NCBI GenBank assembly: GCA_963935005.1
Contig: CAWWAX010000044.1
Location: forward strand, 1 to 11,444
DNA: 11,444 nt
Source: GCA-2718595 sp963935005
GTDB lineage: Bacteria > Gemmatimonadota > Gemmatimonadetes > Longimicrobiales > Gaopeijiaceae
Direction of reading: 5' to 3'
Position 1 is the stretch's first letter. Each line of letters starts with the position of its first letter. This document shows positions 7,148-11,444 of this stretch, one piece after another. Both the position numbers and the translations under genes were made by a program. The notes beneath the pieces were generated by a model. It was not told the DNA's origin. It made no database searches and saw only the letters and a list, made by a program, of their open reading frames with translations.

Positions 7148-8158
7148 CTACAAACGTTGTCCCACATAAACCGCTAAATCTGCAACTCTGCAAGAATATC
7201 CCCACTCATTGTCATACCATGAAAGGATCTTAACCGTATGATTATTCATAACACTAGTACTTAGAGCATCTACTATAGAACTGTGAGTGTTTCCAAGGAA
7301 ATCAATAGAAACCAAAGGTTCTTCACACACTTCCAAAATTCCAGCCAAGGTCGTCTGCGAAGCTTCTCTCAAGGCATCATTAACCGTTTCTGCAGTAATC
7401 TCACTCTCTACCTGAGCAACCAAGTCGACAACTGACACATCCGCAGTGGGTACCCGAATAGCCATACCATCCACTTTTCCTTCTACCTCAGGAATTACTA
7501 GCGAGGTGGCTTTAGCGGCCCCAGTGGTAGTCGGAATCATAGAAAGCGCTGCTGCCCTCGACCGACGCTTATCTTTCTGAGGAATATCCAAAAGCACCTG
7601 ATCGTTAGTATATGCGTGCACCGTAGTCATTAAACCATGTACAAAACCGAAAGACTCATTAAGAACTTTTATCACAGGAGCTAGACAATTCGTAGTGCAG
7701 CTTGCATTGGAGATCACATCGTGCTGCTGGCTATCATATTCCCCTTGATTGACTCCGAGCACGATTGTTTTGTCTTCATTCTTACCTGGAGCACTAATTA
7801 TCACTTTCTTCGCACCAGCCTCTAAATGTTTGGCAGCTTGCTGACGCTCTCTAAAAAAACCCGTCGATTCAACTACTATATCGACTTCTAGTTCTTTCCA
7901 GGGAAGTCGTTCTGGGTCACGTTCCGAAAACACTTTTAAAGACGTACCGTCTATGACCAATCCTTTATCGTTTGTAGAAACTTGACCGTCATAGATTCCA
8001 TGAACCGAATCATACTTGAACAGATGCGCTAACATATCCTTATCTGTAAGATCATTAACAGCAACAATTTCAAGATCATGAACATCAGATTTCTTGATTA
8101 CCCTTGCCACATTCCTTCCTATTCGTCCAAAACCGTTAATGGCAACTCGGATCGACAT
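7148..8158 (-). CDS. gap: Glyceraldehyde-3-phosphate dehydrogenase, NAD-type
   Basis: Oxidises and phosphorylates glyceraldehyde 3-phosphate to 1,3-bisphosphoglycerate. The 336 residues include the Rossmann start AINGFGRIGRNV (6-17), Asp36 after VAVN (indicating NAD rather than NADP preference), the catalytic Cys154 in SNASCTTNCLAP (150-161), His181 in TVHAYTNDQ and the C-terminal SWYDNEWGYS. The ATG at 8158 has a strong AGGAGG (8166-8171) with a 7-nt spacer, the best ribosome site of the glycolytic group and consistent with high expression. A 110-nt gap to aroE contains a perfect 14-bp palindrome, suggesting that the glycolytic block may begin its own transcript here. pgk and tpiA follow. 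Confidence 0.98.
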   Translation of the reverse strand: MSIRVAINGFGRIGRNVARVIKKSDVHDLEIVAVNDLTDKDMLAHLFKYDSVHGIYDGQVSTNDKGLVIDGTSLKVFSERDPERLPWKELEVDIVVESTGFFRERQQAAKHLEAGAKKVIISAPGKNEDKTIVLGVNQGEYDSQQHDVISNASCTTNCLAPVIKVLNESFGFVHGLMTTVHAYTNDQVLLDIPQKDKRRSRAAALSMIPTTTGAAKATSLVIPEVEGKVDGMAIRVPTADVSVVDLVAQVESEITAETVNDALREASQTTLAGILEVCEEPLVSIDFLGNTHSSIVDALSTSVMNNHTVKILSWYDNEWGYSCRVADLAVYVGQRL

Positions 8159-8215
8159 CTACAGACCTCCTAATATTTAAATCGCTAACTAACAAAACAG
8201 GGCCGACTTGGCAAA

Positions 8216-8229
8216 GCTTGTTAACAAGC
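8216..8229. promoter_or_regulatory. Perfect 14-bp palindrome upstream of gap
   Basis: GCTTGTTAACAAGC is its own reverse complement. It lies in the aroE-gap gap, ending 57 nt before the gap start codon. A minus-strand TAGAAT hexamer (8245-8240) just upstream could be a -10 element, although its -35 is weak. In that case the palindrome would sit immediately after the transcription start, where a repressor could act. As RNA it would form only a 5-bp stem with a UUAA loop, without a proper U tract, so a terminator is less likely. Operator function is inference. Confidence 0.35.
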
Positions 8230-8268
8230 AAGGTGACCAATTCTAAAGTACTGAAAAACGTGAATTCA

Positions 8269-9132
8269 TCATTCAAAGAGTACATCTTCCAAAGTTCGTC
8301 TCATTGTGTCAAGCGGTGCGGTTTTGTCCAACCAACACTCGAAGGATACCGCGGCCTGCTGCAAGAGCATCTCAGTCCCGTCTACACCAGGAAAACCCCT
8401 CTCTCTGGCGGATTTCACAAAACTCGTTAGTACTTTACCGTAAACCAAGTCCATGACACCACTTACTCCAGACACAAGGCCCAAGTCAAAAGGGACTTCA
8501 TCGTTTGGTCTTAATCCTAAACTGGTCCCATTAATTATCAAATCGAATTCACCACCCTTGAGATCCTGACTATTTTTGACAACTCTGATCTTGGTATTCT
8601 CGAAGTGATTAGCGATGACCTTAGCTCGCTCCCATGTCCTATTCAAAAGGATGATTTCACCTACTCCATCATTCAACAGGCTCAGTAGTACCGCCCTCAC
8701 AACCCCACCTGCTCCCAACACCAGGATCTTTAACCCCCTGGGAGAATCACCTAAAAAAGATCTGCAAGCTCTTCTGAAGCCTTCAACATCTGTGTTGTCT
8801 CCCAAGATCTGACCATCTCTAGTCCAGAAAGTATTACAAGCTCCAGTTCTTAAAACTGCCTCGGAGGGCTGGTCTATCATGTTCACAACTGTTTCCTTGT
8901 AGGGTACAGTCACATTTCCACCTAGCCCAAGTTTAGCTAATCCCCGCATGACTCTTTCCAAATCAGATTCTTCGCAGCATAACTTATCGTAAGCTCGTGG
9001 CACTTGCTCACTCTTGAATGCCGCATTCTGGATCAGCGGAGATAATGAATGCTCAACTGGATTCCCTAAGAGCAGGAAACAATCCTCTGCTAATACATTT
9101 GAATCCATATATATCTCAGCCCCCTCAGACAT
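8269..9132 (-). CDS. aroE: Shikimate dehydrogenase
   Basis: NADPH-dependent reduction of 3-dehydroshikimate to shikimate in aromatic amino acid synthesis. The 287 residues contain EHSLSP (27-32, shikimate binding), NVTVPYKE with catalytic Lys79 (73-80), DNTD with Asp115 (112-115), the glycine-rich nucleotide loop VLGAGGVVRAV (138-148), the NRT motif (164-166) that usually marks NADP preference, and the terminal DGTEMLLQQAAVSFECW. The SLSPxxHN motif reads SLSPLIQN, a His-to-Gln change at a non-catalytic position. The ATG at 9132 overlaps the phosphatase gene by 8 nt. An alternative ATG at 9108 (Met9) has AGGGG upstream but at a long spacing, so the exact start is uncertain. It is the last gene of the coupled dnaB-ispD-tsaC-phosphatase-aroE run. 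Confidence 0.96.
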   Translation of the reverse strand: MSEGAEIYMDSNVLAEDCFLLLGNPVEHSLSPLIQNAAFKSEQVPRAYDKLCCEESDLERVMRGLAKLGLGGNVTVPYKETVVNMIDQPSEAVLRTGACNTFWTRDGQILGDNTDVEGFRRACRSFLGDSPRGLKILVLGAGGVVRAVLLSLLNDGVGEIILLNRTWERAKVIANHFENTKIRVVKNSQDLKGGEFDLIINGTSLGLRPNDEVPFDLGLVSGVSGVMDLVYGKVLTSFVKSARERGFPGVDGTEMLLQQAAVSFECWLDKTAPLDTMRRTLEDVLFE

Positions 9133-9586
9133 CGGTACCCAAAATTACACGTTCTAAAATATCTTGAATATGGCTACGAAGTAAATTAAAAACCTCTGAG
9201 TACGCTTCTTCATTACACCCAAAAGGATCTGGTACATCTTCCTTCAGTGTGATCACCTTATCATTTCCACCCAAGTGTACAACTTGGTCCATGTGGTGCG
9301 CCTCCATGACTATAACCACTGCTGCCCATGCAACGAGTCCCTCATCCAGCAATTCACTTCTATGCTCACTTAAATCAAGCCCATGCCTGGACACTACCGC
9401 CATTGCATTTCGGCTGGCTCCGCTTCCTGTATAAGCAATAATTCCTGCCGAACGCGTAGACACATCTGACAATCCCTGAGACGCAAGTAAGTCCTGCGCT
9501 ATTACCTGAGCCATTGGACTTCTGCAAGTATTTCCCGCACAGACAAAAAGTATCTTTGTTGGCATTGAACCTTCCAGTTTAGACAT
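9125..9586 (-). CDS. Low-molecular-weight protein phosphatase, possibly a protein-arginine phosphatase
   Basis: Cytoplasmic phosphatase of 153 residues with the LMW-PTP fold. The P-loop is CAGNTCRS, with nucleophile Cys16, Thr20 and Arg22; the general acid is Asp120 in VPDPFG. Tyrosine-specific relatives usually have Ile or another aliphatic residue at the Thr20 position. Thr there is the specificity residue of the Bacillus arginine phosphatase YwlE, so phosphoarginine is a reasonable substrate guess. The neighbouring tsaC gene parallels the Bacillus ywlC-ywlE neighbourhood. The start is ATG 9586, which has AGGAGG (9595-9600) with an 8-nt spacer. A longer reading from TTG 9616 adds ten residues and swallows that ribosome site. 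It overlaps tsaC by 8 nt and aroE by 8 nt. No kinase partner is in the window. Confidence 0.92.
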   Translation of the reverse strand: MSKLEGSMPTKILFVCAGNTCRSPMAQVIAQDLLASQGLSDVSTRSAGIIAYTGSGASRNAMAVVSRHGLDLSEHRSELLDEGLVAWAAVVIVMEAHHMDQVVHLGGNDKVITLKEDVPDPFGCNEEAYSEVFNLLRSHIQDILERVILGTDV

Positions 9587-10238
9587 GTAATCTCCCTCCT
9601 GGAAACAGTCTCTCAATTTGCCGGAACGAAATAGCTCCTCGCCTAAGAATTTTTAATGTCCCTTTGGAACAATCTATCACTGTAGACGGCAACGAATGAG
9701 GAAGTGGACCAATATCAAGTATCAACAAATCTTGTACAAAAGAAAGATGTTTGCTCTCTACGATTCTAGTGGCGTCTGAGAGTGGTTGCTCTCCCGATAT
9801 GTTGGCACTAGTAGACACCATAGGACCTCCTAGCTCTTTTACAAGGATACTCACAATAGGATGAGGACTCACTCTCACGCCAACCCCACCTGTCGCGTTC
9901 CTGACAGATTTAGGATATTTAACATTCTTGTCGGACAGGACTATGGTTAATGGCCCTGGCCAAAAAGCATCTGCCAAAATCAGAGCTTCGGGAGTCCACT
10001 CCAATCCCTCTGTAGATTTCTTGTCTGGAACCAGAAGTAACATAGGTTTTCTAGGAGTACGATCTTTCAACAAAGCTATCTTATCAGTCACATCTCCATG
10101 AGGAATACCCCCGAATCCATACACGGTTTCGGTTGGATGGATTATCACTCCACCACTACTCATGTGTCCAATAATTTCCTCTAACGGAAAATCCTGAGCC
10201 AAGATGTTCCTGGCGTCGAGGAACTTCGCCTTATTCAA
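9579..10238 (-). CDS. tsaC: L-threonylcarbamoyladenylate synthase (TsaC/Sua5/YrdC family)
   Basis: Makes threonylcarbamoyl-AMP from threonine, bicarbonate and ATP for the universal t6A modification of ANN-decoding tRNAs. The 219 residues cover one YrdC-like domain: HPTETVYGFGG (34-44), LLKDRTPRKPM (57-66 region, basic nucleotide-binding), FWPGPLTIVL (92-101), GVGVRVSPHP (118-127), STSANISGEQP (142-152) and PSTVIDCS...ILRRGAIS (184-204). There is no extra C-terminal Sua5 domain, so it is the short TsaC type. The start appears to be TTG at 10238, sharing the four bases TTGA with the ispD stop codon. No clear ribosome site is seen, so translation probably depends on coupling to ispD. The next in-frame Met (Met26) sits too close to the active-site motif to be the likely start. 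Confidence 0.94.
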   Translation of the reverse strand: MNKAKFLDARNILAQDFPLEEIIGHMSSGGVIIHPTETVYGFGGIPHGDVTDKIALLKDRTPRKPMLLLVPDKKSTEGLEWTPEALILADAFWPGPLTIVLSDKNVKYPKSVRNATGGVGVRVSPHPIVSILVKELGGPMVSTSANISGEQPLSDATRIVESKHLSFVQDLLILDIGPLPHSLPSTVIDCSKGTLKILRRGAISFRQIERLFPGGRLHV

Positions 10239-10957
10239 GATCGATAACGGGTCAAAACAGCCTCAGCCAACTCGAGATCAGCTGGGAATGTGATCTTGAA
10301 ATTCAAAACAGAGGACTCTACCATACGCACTTGGCCTCCAGCTTTTTCAACTATGGTAGAATCATCGCTGGCAATCCAATCGTGTCGAATAGCTTTATGG
10401 TAGGCATCGAGGAATACATCATAAGCAAAAACCTGGGGTGTCTGAGCTTTCCAAACCCCCTTTCTCTCCAAAGTTTCTAGCACTTGGTTGGTTTTATCAG
10501 CTGTCTTTAGAGTGTCGACGACCCTGACCCCTGCCACTGCTCCAGGACCCTCAGAAGCATTCTTGACACAGTCCAGAATAGTTTTTTGCGAAGTGAGAGG
10601 ACGGGCCGCATCATGCACAACCACCAGATCCAAATCCTCAGATAGAATTTGAACGGCATTCCATACTGAATCTCTTCTGGTGGCGCCACCGAGGACCCCC
10701 CGAACCTTAGGATATTGATTCAACCATAAAGGTCGCTCTTCGAATTGTTTTTTGGGCAACGCCACAACCATATCTTTAACCCAGGAATAGCCTAAAAAAA
10801 GATTCAAGACGTGTTGTAAAACAGGTTGTCCAGCTAACTGAAGAAATTGCTTAGGTTCTCCTTCCATGCGTTGCCCAGATCCTGCAGCAGGTACCACAAC
10901 CCCCACTTTGAGATTGGCCAGGCAAGAATCTATTTTTGATTCTCCAAGCTCGATCAC
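10235..10957 (-). CDS. ispD: 2-C-methyl-D-erythritol 4-phosphate cytidylyltransferase
   Basis: Couples MEP to CTP to give CDP-methylerythritol, the third step of the non-mevalonate isoprenoid pathway. The 240 residues show the nucleotide-binding VVPAAGSGQRM (21-31) and PKQFLQLAGQPV (35-46), GGATRRDSV (90-98), VVHDAARPL (113-121), KAQTPQVF (170-177), SDDSTIVE (197-204) and NFKITFPADLELAE (219-232). The start is GTG 10957, 6 nt after the dnaB stop, with AAGGA (10969-10973) 11 nt upstream inside the end of dnaB. ispF, often adjacent or fused elsewhere, is not here. The gene overlaps tsaC by 4 nt. Its presence shows that this organism makes isoprenoids by the MEP route. Confidence 0.97.
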   Translation of the reverse strand: MIELGESKIDSCLANLKVGVVVPAAGSGQRMEGEPKQFLQLAGQPVLQHVLNLFLGYSWVKDMVVALPKKQFEERPLWLNQYPKVRGVLGGATRRDSVWNAVQILSEDLDLVVVHDAARPLTSQKTILDCVKNASEGPGAVAGVRVVDTLKTADKTNQVLETLERKGVWKAQTPQVFAYDVFLDAYHKAIRHDWIASDDSTIVEKAGGQVRMVESSVLNFKITFPADLELAEAVLTRYRS

Positions 10958-10963
10958 AGATTT

Positions 10964-11444
10964 CTAGGTCCTTGTTCCTATATCGACATCCTGACCTCGG
11001 GCCGCAGAGTCGAAGCGAGTATAAGATTTATGGAAAACAAGGTTTACTGTGCCCGTAGGACCATTCCTTTGTTTACTGACGATGAGTTCAGCTTTCCCTT
11101 CCAAGGAGTTGCCGTCTTTATCAACTGGACCAAAATAGTATTCAGGCCTATAGAGAAACATGACAATATCAGCGTCTTGTTCAATTGATCCACTATCTCG
11201 CAGATCCGAAAGTTGTGGTCTTCGATCGGGCCTCTGTTCAGGAGCTCTACTCAACTGGCTTAGAGCAATGACTGGAACTTCAAGTTCCCTAGCTAATGCT
11301 TTAAGTCCTCTAGATATTTCGCTTACTTCTTGTACCCTGCTCTCAGACCTTCTTTGTGTTCCCATCATAAGCTGCATATAATCGACCACGAGCATCCCTA
11401 AATTAGTCTCTGCTTTTAAACGGCGGGCTTTAGCCCTCATCTCC
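10964..11444 (-). CDS. dnaB: Replicative DNA helicase DnaB, C-terminal part (5' end outside the window)
   Basis: Hexameric helicase that unwinds DNA ahead of the replisome and recruits primase. Only the last 159 or so residues are visible. The frame is open to base 11444 and the Met at 11440 is internal, because the preceding codon (GAG) continues the family sequence before RAKARRLK. Visible RecA-like ATPase elements are the Walker B LVVDYMQLM, the sensor segment VIALSQLSRAPEQR, RDSGSIEQDADIVMFLYRPEYY, and SKQRNGPTGTV, which carries the Lys/Arg finger, followed by the C-terminal YTRFDS. It ends with TAG at 10964-10966, 6 nt before ispD, so the downstream genes are probably read through from this gene. 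Confidence 0.97.
   Translation of the reverse strand, partial: EMRAKARRLKAETNLGMLVVDYMQLMMGTQRRSESRVQEVSEISRGLKALARELEVPVIALSQLSRAPEQRPDRRPQLSDLRDSGSIEQDADIVMFLYRPEYYFGPVDKDGNSLEGKAELIVSKQRNGPTGTVNLVFHKSYTRFDSAARGQDVDIGTRT

Noticed and set aside
11438..11440. ATG at 11440 as a start for a 158-residue protein
   Set aside because: The frame stays open to the window edge and the sequence is internal DnaB; the real start is outside the window.
1..11444. CRISPR arrays, tRNA or rRNA genes, insertion sequences, toxin-antitoxin pairs or defence systems
   Set aside because: No repeated spacer pattern, cloverleaf, terminal inverted repeats or relevant protein motifs were seen; nearly the whole window is covered by recognisable housekeeping genes.

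Overview
The window is a stretch of bacterial chromosome made almost entirely of housekeeping genes. It reads as a moderate-to-low-GC, Gram-negative-like bacterium using the standard code: TAA, TAG and TGA all serve as stops, and ATG, GTG and TTG all serve as starts. The gene order (a gap-pgk-tpiA-secG block plus an E2/lipB pair), the SecG sequence and the unusual RNase H would fit the Gemmatimonadota or a neighbouring FCB-type lineage. That placement rests on recollection of protein style and is low confidence. I see no plasmid, phage, IS, CRISPR, tRNA or rRNA signature.

Layout. All genes lie on the minus strand except one, so transcription runs from high to low coordinates. (1) 11444-8269: the 3' end of replicative helicase dnaB, then ispD, a tsaC/Sua5-type gene, a low-molecular-weight phosphatase and aroE. 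They are separated by a few bases or overlap by 4-8 bases, so they form one tightly coupled operon. (2) 8158-4594: gap, pgk, tpiA and secG with short gaps. This is lower glycolysis followed by a Sec translocon subunit, an arrangement seen in many bacteria. (3) 4435-2359: a lipoyl-bearing E2 acyltransferase of a 2-oxoacid dehydrogenase complex, overlapping by 8 bases with lipB, which makes the octanoyl group that becomes lipoate. (4) 1801-2319, plus strand: a lone RNase HI-like gene, convergent with lipB and divergent from carA. (5) 1630-1: carA, then a separately promoted HU/IHF-type DNA-binding protein cut by the window edge.

How they work together. gap, pgk and tpiA supply consecutive glycolytic steps. 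E2 and lipB belong to oxidative 2-oxoacid metabolism, with lipB serving the E2 cofactor. ispD (MEP isoprenoid pathway), aroE (shikimate pathway) and carA (carbamoyl phosphate for arginine and pyrimidines) are biosynthetic. tsaC makes the tRNA t6A precursor. dnaB, the RNase H-like protein and HU are DNA-associated.

No new multi-gene system is apparent. The points most worth a second look are the RNase H-like protein with Ala where the catalytic Glu is expected, a phosphatase with the P-loop Thr typical of protein-arginine phosphatases, and a perfect 14-bp palindrome upstream of gap. Intergenic gaps are all under 300 bases. The longest, 241-505, holds a candidate promoter and two small hairpins.
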